The translations under genes and the position numbers were made by a program. A model generated the notes under the pieces. It saw only the letters and a list, made by a program, of their open reading frames with translations, searched no databases and was not told the origin of the DNA. Positions 6,867-15,637 of a stretch of DNA of 33,921 nucleotides are shown here, in pieces. Source of the DNA: Ilumatobacteraceae bacterium (lineage in GTDB: Bacteria; Actinomycetota; Acidimicrobiia; Acidimicrobiales; Ilumatobacteraceae); the NCBI GenBank assembly GCA_022843125.1, contig JALHOG010000061.1, positions 1-33,921 of the forward strand, written 5' to 3'. Each line of letters begins with the position of its first letter. Position 1 is the stretch's first letter.

Positions 6867-7454
6867 TCAGTCGACCGCGGTCTGCGCACCCCGGCGCCAC
6901 CGACTGCGCAGCCGGCGCCAGCCGCGCCGGAGCACGCGAATCAGGACGATCACCACCACGATCGACACGATCGTGGCCACGATCGCGAGCACGGCTGCGA
7001 GGCGCGGCCGGGTGACCGCGAGCACCACCAGCGCGGTCACCAACCCGTCCTCGGCGAAGCTGGCCACCACGTTCGTCGCCGGCTCGGGTGACAGGTTGAT
7101 CGTCAACCGTGTGGTGGCCTTCGCTGCGTGACCGACGAGCGCCAGCGACCCGGCGAGCAGCGACGCCTCCCACTCACCGAGTTCGGCCCCGGCGATCGCG
7201 GCGCCGAGTGCAGCGCCCACGGTCGGCCGGATCAGGGTGTGCGCCACATCCCAGGCGCTGTCGAGCAACGCGATCTTGTCGACGACGAACTCGATCACGA
7301 ACAGCACGGCCGCCCCCGCGATCACCCACGGGCGCTCGATCGAGTCGGGCACATCGGCCCACCCTGCACGCCCGGCGATCGCCAGCACGAGCACGGTGAG
7401 GTAGGCGTTGACCCCGGACGCCCACCCGGCCGCGAACAGCGACGCCGTCTCCAC
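6867..7454 (-). CDS. DUF4126 family membrane protein
   Basis: A 195-aa protein with the DUF4126 pattern: an N-terminal helix around LFAAGWASGVNAYLTVLVLAI, AVLFVIEFVVDKIALLDSAWD, TLIRPTVGAALGAAIAG, and a glycine/alanine-rich helix before KATTRLTINLSPEPATNVVA. A last long helix (LAAVLAIVATIVSIVVVIVLI) ends in an arginine-rich cytoplasmic tail. Function of the family is unknown. The start is GTG at 7454. It stands alone on the minus strand, 52 nt downstream of the TSUP gene stop, and may be cotranscribed with it. Confidence 0.75.
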   Translation of the reverse strand: METASLFAAGWASGVNAYLTVLVLAIAGRAGWADVPDSIERPWVIAGAAVLFVIEFVVDKIALLDSAWDVAHTLIRPTVGAALGAAIAGAELGEWEASLLAGSLALVGHAAKATTRLTINLSPEPATNVVASFAEDGLVTALVVLAVTRPRLAAVLAIVATIVSIVVVIVLIRVLRRGWRRLRSRWRRGAQTAVD

Positions 7455-7506
7455 GGAGGCGACCGTAGCGGAGCGTCACGCCGCGGCCAGGAGCACCGAC
7501 CGGCGG

Positions 7507-8262
7507 CTACATCCAGAAGCGGATCGCGACGATCAGCCCGAGGATCACGACGAAGATCCGGATCGCCGTGGCGTTGAGCTTCGGCGCAGCCTTGCCGCCG
7601 ATCCAGCCGCCCACCAGCGAGCCGACAGCGAGCGGCAGCACGAACGCCCAGCGCACGTCACCCCCGACCGAGAGGAACACCGCCGCGACCACATTGATGA
7701 CGAGCTGCAGCAGGCCCTTCAGTGCGTTCACACGCGCCATCGGCAGTGTGAACAGCACCCCGAGCACCGCGAGCAACACGATCCCGAGCCCGGCCCCGAA
7801 GTACCCCCCGTACACCGCGGTGATGCCGATCGCAGCGAGCCCCGCCTTCGTGTGGGCATGGGCATCGCGGTCACCCGACGCCTTGGCGGTGACACGCCGG
7901 ATCCACGGCTGCGCCAGCAACAGGGCGCACGCGATGAGGATCAGGAACGGCACGATGTTCGTGAACACCTCCTCGCCCGACACCGTCAGGAGGATCGCCC
8001 CGATCAGACCGCCGATGCCGCCCACGATGATCAGCGACCGCTTCTGTCCGTCGAAGTGCGACAGTTCCGACTTCTGCGCCTGTGCACCCGTGAGGTAGCC
8101 GGCGCACAGCGCCACGGTGTTGGTCGCGTTCGCTGCGTTGGCCGGCACACCGATGGCAACGAGGGCCGGGAAGCTGATCAACGTGCCGCCGCCGGCGACG
8201 GCGTTCACAGCGCCGGCGAGCACGCCGGCGCCCGCAGCGAGAAGGGCATCAGCCGGCGTCAC
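7507..8262 (-). CDS. TSUP family (TauE/SafE) membrane permease
   Basis: A 251-aa membrane protein with the duplicated TSUP architecture. The first repeat shows AGAVNAVAGGGTLISFPALVA and the second AVYGGYFGAGLGIVLLAVLG, the two glycine-rich signature loops. Eight hydrophobic helices fit. Family members export or import sulfite, sulfoacetate, taurine or related anions; the substrate is not evident. GTG at 8262 (VTPADALLAAGAG) is preferred because upstream in-frame sequence (to 8376) is polar, arginine-rich and lacks family similarity; the exact start is uncertain. It is divergent from the helicase gene. Confidence 0.8.
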   Translation of the reverse strand: MTPADALLAAGAGVLAGAVNAVAGGGTLISFPALVAIGVPANAANATNTVALCAGYLTGAQAQKSELSHFDGQKRSLIIVGGIGGLIGAILLTVSGEEVFTNIVPFLILIACALLLAQPWIRRVTAKASGDRDAHAHTKAGLAAIGITAVYGGYFGAGLGIVLLAVLGVLFTLPMARVNALKGLLQLVINVVAAVFLSVGGDVRWAFVLPLAVGSLVGGWIGGKAAPKLNATAIRIFVVILGLIVAIRFWM

Positions 8263-8291
8263 AGGGCGCAAGACTAGGGACTGCAACCCCT

Positions 8292-8299
8292 TGTATACA
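8292..8299. promoter_or_regulatory. TGTATACA palindrome between divergent TSUP and helicase genes
   Basis: A perfect 8-bp palindrome inside TTGTATACA. It is the only AT-rich patch of this 167-bp divergent intergenic region, so it may be a promoter element or a repressor half-site. It resembles palindromes bound by some GntR-type regulators, but no regulator is encoded nearby. Confidence 0.25.
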
Positions 8300-8429
8300 C
8301 CATCCAAGATCTGGAACCTCGGGTCGGTCACGGCGTTGCGGCACCGACGCGGCCATGTCGGGACGACACCGGTCATGCGCCAACCGACGGTCCGCGCCGT
8401 AGGGTGGATCGACTCAGAAAGCAGGCAGT

Positions 8430-10151
8430 GTGAACGACATCGACCCCTCCCCCGACGACGTAGGCGTCGGGTTCGCCGCGCTCGGGCTGCGGGCCGAGAC
8501 GCTCGCTGCGCTCGACGAGCTCGGCTACGAGGAACCCACTCCGATCCAGCGCGAGACCATCCCGCTCCTCATCGAAGGCCGCGACATGCTCGGCCAGGCG
8601 GCCACCGGCACCGGCAAGACGGCCGCGTTCGCGCTTCCCATCCTGGAGTTGGTCGAGGCCGGGCGTGGCCCGGCAACCCCGATCGCGCTCATCCTCGTCC
8701 CCACCCGCGAGCTCGCCGTGCAGGTGAGCGAGGCGATCTTCAAGTACGGCCGCCACCTCCTCGACGGGCGCGGCGTCAAGGTGGTGCCGATCTACGGCGG
8801 GCAGCCGATCCAGCGCCAGCTCCAGCAGCTCGATCGCGGCGTCCACGTGGTGGTCGCCACCCCGGGCCGCGCCGTCGACCACATCGGGCGCGGTTCGTTG
8901 CCGCTCGACACCGTCCGCACCGTCGTGCTCGACGAGGCCGACGAGATGCTCGACATGGGCTTCGCCGACGACATCGAGGCGATCCTCGACAGCACGCCGT
9001 CCGATCGCCAGACGGTGATGTTCTCGGCCACGATGCCGCCCCGGATCAACTCGATCGCCAAGCGCTACCAGCGCGACCCGGTCCGGATCCAGATCGGCAA
9101 GGGCGACACCAAGGTCTCCAAGGCGCTGATCCGGCAGCGGGCCTATGTCGTCATGCGCCAGCACAAGCCGGCAGCGCTCGGCCGGATCCTCGACATCGAG
9201 GCACCCCGGGCGGCGCTCGTGTTCTGCCGCACCCGCGGCGAGGTCGACCAGCTCACCGAGACGATGAACGGCCGCGGCTACCGGGCCGAGGCGCTCCACG
9301 GTGGCATGGACCAAGCCCAGCGCGACCGTGTCATGGGCCGCCTCCGCGACGGCACCGCCGAACTGCTGATCGCCACCGATGTCGCCGCCCGCGGGCTCGA
9401 CGTCGACCTGCTCACCCACGTCGTCAACTACGACGTCCCGTCAGCTCCCGAGAGCTACGTGCACCGCATCGGCCGCGTCGGCCGCGCCGGCCGGGAGGGC
9501 GTCGCGATCACGCTCGCCGAGCCGCGCGAGCAGCGCCAGCTGCAGAACATCGAGCGCCTCACGAAGCAGCAGATCGAGATCGGCACGGTGCCCACCGTCG
9601 CCGACCTGCGCGCCACCCGCATCGCTCAGACCACCGAAGCAGTGCGCGAGGCGCTCAACGCCGACGACCTGCACGACTTCCACGACGTGCTCGAGGCCCT
9701 GTCGGGCGAGCACAACGTGCGCACCATCGCCCTCGCCGCGATCAAGCTCGCCCACGAGGCGGTGGGCGGCCCCGCCGACGAGGTCGAGATCCCCGACATC
9801 TCGAAGCGGTTCGAGCGCAACCGGGACGATCGTGGCGAGCGCGGCCCACGCAACGACCGGCCCGACAAGGCCAGGCCCGGCCGCGACCAGAAGCTGCCCA
9901 GCGGCAACGACGGCCCGACCGGCTACCTCTTCATCGGCCTCGGCCGTCGCGGCGGGGTCCGCCCAGGCGACCTGGTGGGGGCGATCGCGAACGAGAGCGG
10001 CCTCACAGGGCGCCAGATCGGCCCGATCCGCATCTCCGACGCATACAGCGTCGTCGGTGTCCCCGAGCACCGGGTCGACGACATCATCGACACGATGCGC
10101 TCGACCCTGATCCGCGGCAAGAAGACCACGGTCCGCCGCTACACCGACTGA
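8430..10151 (+). CDS. DEAD-box ATP-dependent RNA helicase with DbpA-type RNA-binding domain
   Basis: A 573-aa CsdA/DeaD-like helicase. The Q motif lies around EPTPIQ (35-40), motif I AATGTGKT (57-64), Ia PTRELA, motif II DEAD (168-171), motif III SAT (199-201), motif V region TDVAARGLD and motif VI HRIGRVGRAGR (345-355). A charged linker rich in Arg/Asp (about 455-495) leads to a C-terminal DbpA-like domain (LFIGLGRRGGVRPGDLVGAI) that binds structured RNA. It probably remodels rRNA or mRNA structure, often in ribosome assembly and cold adaptation. The GTG start at 8430 gives the expected short N-terminus before the Q motif. Its last 13 bases overlap the 3' end of the converging aminopeptidase gene. 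Confidence 0.92.
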   Translation: MNDIDPSPDDVGVGFAALGLRAETLAALDELGYEEPTPIQRETIPLLIEGRDMLGQAATGTGKTAAFALPILELVEAGRGPATPIALILVPTRELAVQVSEAIFKYGRHLLDGRGVKVVPIYGGQPIQRQLQQLDRGVHVVVATPGRAVDHIGRGSLPLDTVRTVVLDEADEMLDMGFADDIEAILDSTPSDRQTVMFSATMPPRINSIAKRYQRDPVRIQIGKGDTKVSKALIRQRAYVVMRQHKPAALGRILDIEAPRAALVFCRTRGEVDQLTETMNGRGYRAEALHGGMDQAQRDRVMGRLRDGTAELLIATDVAARGLDVDLLTHVVNYDVPSAPESYVHRIGRVGRAGREGVAITLAEPREQRQLQNIERLTKQQIEIGTVPTVADLRATRIAQTTEAVREALNADDLHDFHDVLEALSGEHNVRTIALAAIKLAHEAVGGPADEVEIPDISKRFERNRDDRGERGPRNDRPDKARPGRDQKLPSGNDGPTGYLFIGLGRRGGVRPGDLVGAIANESGLTGRQIGPIRISDAYSVVGVPEHRVDDIIDTMRSTLIRGKKTTVRRYTD

Positions 10152-11635
10152 TCGCTGACCGGAGTCTCGCCAGCGCGGGCCGGCAGGCCCGACGTGAGCA
10201 ACTCGACGGTCAGCGCCACGCCGAAACCGGTCACGTCGGTGGTGACGGCGCCCAGACCGCCCTTGTGGACGACCGCCGACAGGTCGACGTGCGCCCACGG
10301 GCGGTCGCCGACGAACCGCTGGAGGAAGCGGGCCGCGAGCAGGTGGTCGGCATCGCCGGTCTCGAGGACGCACTGCTTGACGTCGGCCACCTTCGATTCG
10401 AGCGCCTCGTCGTAGTCGGCGGGCATCGGGAACGCCACCAGCCGCTCTCCAGTGCGATGCCCCGCATCGACGACCGCAGCGACCAGCGCGTCGCGATTGC
10501 CGATCACCCCGCTCATACGGGTGCCGACCGCCGTCACCATCGATCCGGTGAGCGTGGCGAAATCGAGGATCGCATCGGGCTGCTCGCGCGCCGCGAGGGT
10601 CAGCGTGTCGGCCAGTACCATCCGGCCCTCGGCGTCGGTGTGGGTGATCTCGATGGTGGTGCCGTCGAGCGCCGTGACCACCTCGTTCTGCGTGTAGGCC
10701 GACGGCGACACATGGTTGTGCGAGATGGCGAGCCACGCATCGAGGCGGATCGGCAGACGGAGCATCGTTGCCGCGAGCAGCGCGCCGACCACGACCGCGG
10801 AGCCGCCCATGTCCATGTGCATCTCGGTCATGTGCGTCGCCGACTTCAGGTTGTGGCCGCCCGTGTCGAAGCAGATCCCCTTGCCCACGAGCGCGATCGA
10901 CGGCCCTGATCGCCGACGCGCCGGGCGACCGTCATAGGTGAGGCGCACCACGGCGGCATCGCGATGATCGCTACCGCGGGCGACCGCCGCGAACGCACCT
11001 GCCCCCATCCGCTCCAGCCGCTCGACGCCCCACTCGCGCCGCTGCCAGCCGTGCTCGCGCGCCATCACGGCGAGGCGCGCCCGGTATGCAGCGGGCCCGA
11101 GCAGATTGGCCGGCGAGGCCGTGAGCTCGCGGCACAGGACGTTGCCGGCTGCCACCGCGAGCTCGCGTTCGAACCGGACGCCGGCGGGTACGCCGTGCAC
11201 CGTGACCGAACCGACCGGCGGCGGGGCGGACACACGCTTGAACGCCGGCAGCGGCGCAGCGTTGACCGCCACGGCATAGACCGCATCGGCAGCAAGCCGG
11301 CGGCGAGCGTCGTCGGTGCCGTGCAGCGAGATGTCGATGCGAGCCGGGTGCTCGGCCAGCAGCGGCGCCACTGCGCGCCGCAGGGCGGTGTGGCGGTCGA
11401 ACGGGGAGGCGGCGGGATCGACCTCGACCCACGCAAGCAGTTGGCCTGTGGCGAGCTGGACCACGGTCGGGCCGGTGGCCGCCGGCACCGCAGTGCGGGA
11501 CCGGGCGACCAGCACCGCTTCGTTCCCCGGCGCGCCGGGCCCCCGCTCACCGACCGGGACCACGACGAGCAGATGGGTGCTGCGCGGCGGAGCCGACTCA
11601 ATCGTGGCGCGGCGCAGCGTCAGGCGAGGGGTCAT
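10139..11635 (-). CDS. pepA: M17 family leucyl aminopeptidase
   Basis: A 498-aa protein of normal length for M17. The catalytic domain has GKGICFDTGG (251-260), giving metal ligands K252 and D257, then HMDMGG (D275) and HTDAEGR (332-338) with D334, E336 and the active-site arginine R338. K264 is the second catalytic lysine. The usual NTDAEGR starts with asparagine; here it is histidine, a mild deviation that keeps all metal ligands. The N-terminal half is the typical non-catalytic regulatory domain. It releases N-terminal amino acids from peptides as a two-metal cytosolic hexamer. It converges on the helicase with a 13-bp 3' overlap, and the hydrolase gene 11645-12310 lies just upstream in the same direction (9-nt gap). 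Confidence 0.9.
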   Translation of the reverse strand: MTPRLTLRRATIESAPPRSTHLLVVVPVGERGPGAPGNEAVLVARSRTAVPAATGPTVVQLATGQLLAWVEVDPAASPFDRHTALRRAVAPLLAEHPARIDISLHGTDDARRRLAADAVYAVAVNAAPLPAFKRVSAPPPVGSVTVHGVPAGVRFERELAVAAGNVLCRELTASPANLLGPAAYRARLAVMAREHGWQRREWGVERLERMGAGAFAAVARGSDHRDAAVVRLTYDGRPARRRSGPSIALVGKGICFDTGGHNLKSATHMTEMHMDMGGSAVVVGALLAATMLRLPIRLDAWLAISHNHVSPSAYTQNEVVTALDGTTIEITHTDAEGRMVLADTLTLAAREQPDAILDFATLTGSMVTAVGTRMSGVIGNRDALVAAVVDAGHRTGERLVAFPMPADYDEALESKVADVKQCVLETGDADHLLAARFLQRFVGDRPWAHVDLSAVVHKGGLGAVTTDVTGFGVALTVELLTSGLPARAGETPVSDQSV

Positions 11636-11644
11636 GTGCCGACG

Positions 11645-12310
11645 CTAGTGGCCGACCGGCGTACCTCCGGCGACCGCATCGAACCAGGTGGTGAACCAGT
11701 CGGTTGCAGCGACGGCCACCGAATCGAGCGCACCTGGCTCCTCGAACAGATGGGTCGCTCCCGGGATCACGAGCAGCCGGTGCGGGCCGGCGAGGCGCGC
11801 GGCGGCGTGCTCGTTGAGCGCGAGCACGTCGGTGTCGAGGCCGCCCACGACGAGCAGCGTCGGGGTGTGCACCAACTCGAGCGCGTCGCCCGCGAGGTCG
11901 GGGCGACCCCCGCGGCAAACCACCGCAGCGAGCCCCGTCGCCTCGTGGGCGGCGGCAGCGAGCGCAGCCGCCGCACCGGTGCTCGCACCGAACACGCCGA
12001 TCGGCAGGTCGGCGAGCGGTGTGTCGTGGCGCACCCAGTCGATCGCGTACGCAAGGCGCTCGGCGAGCATCTCGACGTCGAACACGTTCGACCGCTCCAG
12101 CCCCTCGTCGATCGTCAGGAGATCGAGGAGCACCGTCGCGATCGAGGCGTGCTGGAGCGCATGCGCGACGGCGCGGTTGCGGGGGCTCCGCCGGCTGCTC
12201 CCGCTGCCGTGAGCGAAGAGCACCAAGCCGCGAGGGCGCTCCGGCACCGCGAACGTGCCAGGTATCGCTGTGTGCCCGACACCGATGCCGACCTCGGTCG
12301 TCACGGTCAT
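11645..12310 (-). CDS. Dienelactone-hydrolase-like alpha/beta hydrolase
   Basis: A 221-aa alpha/beta hydrolase. The oxyanion strand reads LVLFAHGSGSS (residues 29-39). The nucleophile elbow is GASTG with S110, D159 in GGLDTD is the likely acid, and H187 in GATHLFEE the catalytic histidine. The set and length match the dienelactone hydrolase-related family often annotated as phosphoribosyl-transferase-associated hydrolases in actinobacteria. True dienelactone hydrolases use cysteine, so the substrate is probably another ester. ATG 12310 is chosen because upstream in-frame sequence is arginine/proline-rich without family character; no good ribosome site is visible. It is followed after 9 nt by pepA on the same strand. 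Confidence 0.7.
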   Translation of the reverse strand: MTVTTEVGIGVGHTAIPGTFAVPERPRGLVLFAHGSGSSRRSPRNRAVAHALQHASIATVLLDLLTIDEGLERSNVFDVEMLAERLAYAIDWVRHDTPLADLPIGVFGASTGAAAALAAAAHEATGLAAVVCRGGRPDLAGDALELVHTPTLLVVGGLDTDVLALNEHAAARLAGPHRLLVIPGATHLFEEPGALDSVAVAATDWFTTWFDAVAGGTPVGH

Positions 12311-12665
12311 CCGCGGCGGACCGAACGTCGCCTGCGAACGTCGGGATCGGTCGCCGGAACCAGGGCGCGCGGGAAAGACGGGTGCGGTGAGGCGTCCGGT
12401 GGGCCGAGGTGGGCGGAGCGATCGCCGGTCGGCCGATCGGGGGATCGAGTGGGTGGTGTGCGAAGGGCTCACGGCGTCACCTCCAGTCGGTCATGGCGAG
12501 CGTGTCCTACCTCTCACATACCCGCGATGACACCTCGCGCACCAGGGTCCTTCGTCGTTCGTGCCCGCACCCGTTGGCGCCCCTGGTTCCCGGTGGCGGG
12601 ACGGGCACGCGGTAGTCGGGCCGAGGATGTGAGACTCCCACGGTCCGCGTCGACCTGGGGGATCT
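12311..12665. other. Intergenic region, 355 bp, divergent promoters expected
   Basis: It separates the minus-strand hydrolase from the plus-strand F420-type oxidoreductase. No convincing coding sequence is seen. CGTGCCCG (12560-12567) and CGGGCACG (12602-12609) form a spaced inverted repeat with further GC pairing inside, which might shape the leader of the downstream gene. Confidence 0.4.
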
Positions 12666-13586
12666 GTGCATCTCGGAGCAACGTTCACGAACACGGCGGT
12701 CGGGACCGACTTCGCCGTCATCCGCACGATCGTGCAGTCGTTGGAGGCAACCGGCTTCCGGTCGATTGCCACGAACGACCACGTGATCGGCGCCCATCCC
12801 GATCGATCCGACGGCGTCACGATGAACACCGTGCACACGGCGGTGCACGAACCGATCGTCCTGCTCTCGATGATCGGGGCGGTCACCACGCAGGTCGAAC
12901 TGGTGACGGCGATCGTCATCGCGCCGCAGCGCCAGACCGTGCTGCTCGCCAAGCAAGCCGCCCAACTCGACCTGCTCAGCGGAGGCCGTCTCCGCCTCGG
13001 CGTCGGCGTCGGCCGGAACTGGATCGAGTACGAGGCGCTCGGCCAGGACTTCCGCACCAGAGGGCGACGGATCGAGGAACAGGTCGCGGTGATGCGGCGC
13101 CTGTGGGCCGACGAGCTCGTCACGTTCGAAGGCGAGTGGCATCATCTCGACCGGGTGGGCATCAACCCTCGGCCGTCCCGCCCGGCGATCCCGATCTGGA
13201 TGGGCTCGTACTTCGGCGGGGTGTCCGAGCGGGTCCTGCAGCGTGTCGGGCGCATCGCCGACGGCTGGATGCCACAGTTCCCACCTGACGACCTCGCGCC
13301 GGTGCTCGACCGCGTGCGCGGCTACGCGGCCGAAGCGGGCCGCGACCCCGCCGAGCTCGGCATCGAGTGCGTCATCAAGGCGACCGACGACGATCACCCC
13401 GATCAGTGGGTCGAGCTCGCCGGCCGCTACCGCGAACTCGGCGCCACCCACCTCCGGGTGATGCCCGCCCTACGTCCGGACGCCACGCCACACGACCAGC
13501 TCGACATCATGCTCCGCTGGTACGACGCCGTCTCGCCGTCACTCGCCGCCGATCCTGCAGAGCCCACGAGTCCAGACCATGCGTGA
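12666..13586 (+). CDS. LLM-class (luciferase-like) oxidoreductase, probably F420-dependent
   Basis: A 306-aa TIM-barrel flavin/deazaflavin oxidoreductase. Diagnostic blocks are ATNDHVIGAHP near residue 38, the strand VELVTAIVIAPQRQTVLLAKQ, GRLRLGVGVGRNWIEYEALG, and PIWMGSYFGGVSERVLQ with RIADGWMPQ. These fit the actinobacterial F420-dependent subgroup (Rv2161c-like) better than FMN alkanal monooxygenases; cofactor choice is family inference. GTG 12666 gives the standard short N-terminus. The gene overlaps the next one by 8 nt (ATGCGTGA), implying coupled translation. Confidence 0.8.
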   Translation: MHLGATFTNTAVGTDFAVIRTIVQSLEATGFRSIATNDHVIGAHPDRSDGVTMNTVHTAVHEPIVLLSMIGAVTTQVELVTAIVIAPQRQTVLLAKQAAQLDLLSGGRLRLGVGVGRNWIEYEALGQDFRTRGRRIEEQVAVMRRLWADELVTFEGEWHHLDRVGINPRPSRPAIPIWMGSYFGGVSERVLQRVGRIADGWMPQFPPDDLAPVLDRVRGYAAEAGRDPAELGIECVIKATDDDHPDQWVELAGRYRELGATHLRVMPALRPDATPHDQLDIMLRWYDAVSPSLAADPAEPTSPDHA

Positions 13587-14343
13587 CCTCGTCGCCGCCA
13601 CCGTCACCCGCACGTTCAAACCGCTGCAGCAGTTCACCCGCGGCTGGATGATGGCCGACGCCACCGACCAGTGGGGCATCGATCTCGGGTTCCGTACCGG
13701 CAAGCAGTTCTGGATCGTCGGCCGCGCCGGTGTGCTCGGGTCGTGCCCGCCCGAGGTCGCCGCCAGCGCGCTCGCCTTCCATGCGCCCGAGCACGTGCAC
13801 GACGCCTGGGCGGCGATCCCATCAGGGCTCGACCCGTACTCGGTTGCGACCCAGTACCACGGGCGCATCGTCGAATGGGGCGACCGGGTGATCTCGACGT
13901 TCGACCGCGAGCAGATGGCGCGCCTCGACGAGCTCGGACGGCGAATCATCGACGCCGCCCCGATCAACCTCGGGACGATCTTCGTCGGTTGGCGTGCGAT
14001 GCCGATCCCCGACGGCTATGGGGCGCGAGTGGCGCTCACCACGCACGTGCTGCGCGAGATGCGCGGGGCCGCCCACTCGGTGGCCGTCGCTGCGGCCGGG
14101 ATCTCCCCGCTCGACGCCATCCTGGCCTCGACCAACGCACCACCCCGGACCGGGCCGCCCTATGCGGAGTTCATGGGCTTCACCGGACCGTTCCGCGATC
14201 CCGAGGAGGTTCGAGCCGCCCGCCTCGAGGCCGAGGCCACCACCGAGCGGATCGTGGCAGCGTTCTATGGCGTGCTCGACGACGCCGAGCTCTCCGACTT
14301 CGGCGAGTTGGTCGAGACCACCCGCGACGCGATCGACATGTGA
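13579..14343 (+). CDS. SCO6745 family protein
   Basis: A 254-aa, all-helical protein with the SCO6745-family layout. It shows a start resembling a substrate pocket helix (TRTFKPLQQFTRGW), the segment YFxSRAAPLG-like GRAGVLGSCPPEVAAS, HAPEHVHDAW, and a repeat-like second half starting MPIPDGYGARVALTTHVLREMRG. The biochemical function of the family is unknown. It is translationally coupled to the LLM oxidoreductase, so it may supply or process that enzyme's substrate; this is inference. The start is the ATG at 13579 inside the stop region of the upstream gene. Confidence 0.65.
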   Translation: MRDLVAATVTRTFKPLQQFTRGWMMADATDQWGIDLGFRTGKQFWIVGRAGVLGSCPPEVAASALAFHAPEHVHDAWAAIPSGLDPYSVATQYHGRIVEWGDRVISTFDREQMARLDELGRRIIDAAPINLGTIFVGWRAMPIPDGYGARVALTTHVLREMRGAAHSVAVAAAGISPLDAILASTNAPPRTGPPYAEFMGFTGPFRDPEEVRAARLEAEATTERIVAAFYGVLDDAELSDFGELVETTRDAIDM

Positions 14344-14347
14344 CCGC

Positions 14348-15070
14348 TCAGCGAGCGGCGCGCCAGGCCTCGAACTCGGGCTGACGCTCGGGCGACAGCG
14401 GGAACAACCCGACCGTCGACTCCCCCGCCTGGACGCGCTCGATCGCGAACGCTTCGCGCTCCTCCTGTGCTGCGGCGGCGAGCGCCACCTCCTCGACCAG
14501 GGCGGCCGGGATCACCACCGCACCGTCGTCGTCGCCGACGATCACGTCGCCGGGCACCACGAACACGCCGGCACACGTGATCGGCTCGTCGTTGCTGAAC
14601 GGCATGTGGTGGCGGCTCCACGTCGAGCCGTGCGACGCCCGGTGGTAGACGGGCTTGCCGAGCGCAGCGATCGCGCCGGTGTCGCGGAGCGCGCCGTCGG
14701 TGATCACACCGACCCCGCCGAGCGCATAGCTGCGCATCGCGTAGATGTCGCCCACGGTGCCGGCGTCTGGCACGTCGCGCGCCTCGATCACGAGCACGTC
14801 GCCGGGCTCGGTCGCCTCGGCGGCGCGGCGTTGCGCGTTGATCCCGCCCTGGTACTGGGGCAGCAGGTCCTCGCGTAACGCCACGTAGCGCAGCGTGCGC
14901 GCCCGTCCGACGAGACGCTGATCGGGCAGGAGCGGGCGCAGGCCCGACAGGAACGTGTTACGGACGCCGCGCTGCTGGAGTTGCGCCGTGATCGTCGCCG
15001 TCGCCACGGTCGACAGCAGCGCCCGCAACTCGTCGGTGAGCACGGTCGGGATCGTTCGGGGCTCTGACAC
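14348..15070 (-). CDS. RraA-like protein (HMG/CHA aldolase / RraA family)
   Basis: A 240-aa RraA-fold protein. GGVGVITDGALRD (118-130) includes the conserved DGxxRD motif that contacts substrate and metal in HMG/CHA aldolases, and GDVIVGDDDGAVVIP (174-188) is the family's C-terminal strand pair. The extended N-terminus and C-terminal helix resemble the larger dicarboxylate-aldolase/isomerase-type RraA-like proteins more than the 160-aa RNase E inhibitor, so an aldolase or decarboxylase on an oxo-acid is more likely than RNase regulation. GTG 15070 is preferred; ATG 15106 is a 12-codon longer alternative and neither has a strong ribosome site. It converges with the SCO6745 gene with 4 nt between stops. 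Confidence 0.75.
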   Translation of the reverse strand: MSEPRTIPTVLTDELRALLSTVATATITAQLQQRGVRNTFLSGLRPLLPDQRLVGRARTLRYVALREDLLPQYQGGINAQRRAAEATEPGDVLVIEARDVPDAGTVGDIYAMRSYALGGVGVITDGALRDTGAIAALGKPVYHRASHGSTWSRHHMPFSNDEPITCAGVFVVPGDVIVGDDDGAVVIPAALVEEVALAAAAQEEREAFAIERVQAGESTVGLFPLSPERQPEFEAWRAAR

Positions 15071-15172
15071 GACCCCGGAATCTACGCGCCACGCCACTCC
15101 TCCCATTCATCCGGTGTTGCGGTATCTGCACGACGACAGCGGCATCTGTGCGTGAGACCGAGGAGGTTGATC

Positions 15173-15637
15173 ATGCGACAGGCACGACAGATGGACGGAC
15201 CCGTGGATGCCATCCGGCTCACGATCCGGTACGGCGGCGATCGATTCGAGATCGTCAAGCGCACCAGGGTGCGCAAGGTCGTCCCACCGAGCGCTCCCCT
15301 GCTCGACGAGGGCGACGTCGAGGTGGGCTCGTGGGCCGAGGTCCGCGCCGGCGGGCGCAGCGTCTACCGGCAGCTGCTCACCGACCAGCTCGGGCGGGAC
15401 GTCGAGGTGTTCACCAGCGACCCCGACCGGCCGATCTCGCGGATCGCCGTCGACGACCCGGTGGGTGTGTTCACGGTGATCGTCCCGGTCCTGGACGACG
15501 CCGACGAGATCGCGATCGTCGGCCCACCGCGCGACGCCCCGGAACGACGGCGCCGCAAGGCGGCCGACCGCGCTGCCGTGAGCGATCTCGTCACGTTCCC
15601 GCTGCGCGGCGACGAGCCGGACGGAGCAGCGTCATGA
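15173..15637 (+). CDS. Beta-rich protein, partner of the M64-vWA fusion, function unknown
   Basis: A 154-aa soluble protein, preceded by GAGGAGG at 15158-15164 (8-9 nt before ATG 15173), the strongest ribosome site in this part of the window. The middle alternates strands: DAIRLTIRYGGDRFEIV, VGSWAEVRAGGRSVYRQLL, DVEVFTSDPDRPISR, and PVGVFTVIVPVLDDADEIA. The arrangement suggests an Ig-like or all-beta domain that ends in a basic linker (RRRRKAAD). There is no signal peptide, no cysteine pair and no membrane segment. The stop overlaps the fusion gene's start (ATGA), so the two products are probably made in fixed ratio and may bind each other. I do not recognise a named family with certainty. 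Confidence 0.7.
   Translation: MRQARQMDGPVDAIRLTIRYGGDRFEIVKRTRVRKVVPPSAPLLDEGDVEVGSWAEVRAGGRSVYRQLLTDQLGRDVEVFTSDPDRPISRIAVDDPVGVFTVIVPVLDDADEIAIVGPPRDAPERRRRKAADRAAVSDLVTFPLRGDEPDGAAS

Noticed and set aside
8117..10909. A 930-residue plus-strand open reading
   Set aside because: It is an arginine/proline-rich shadow of the helicase gene in another frame, caused by high GC content.
10964..13288. A 774-residue plus-strand open reading
   Set aside because: It lies antisense to the aminopeptidase and hydrolase and out of frame with the F420-type oxidoreductase; composition is low-complexity basic.
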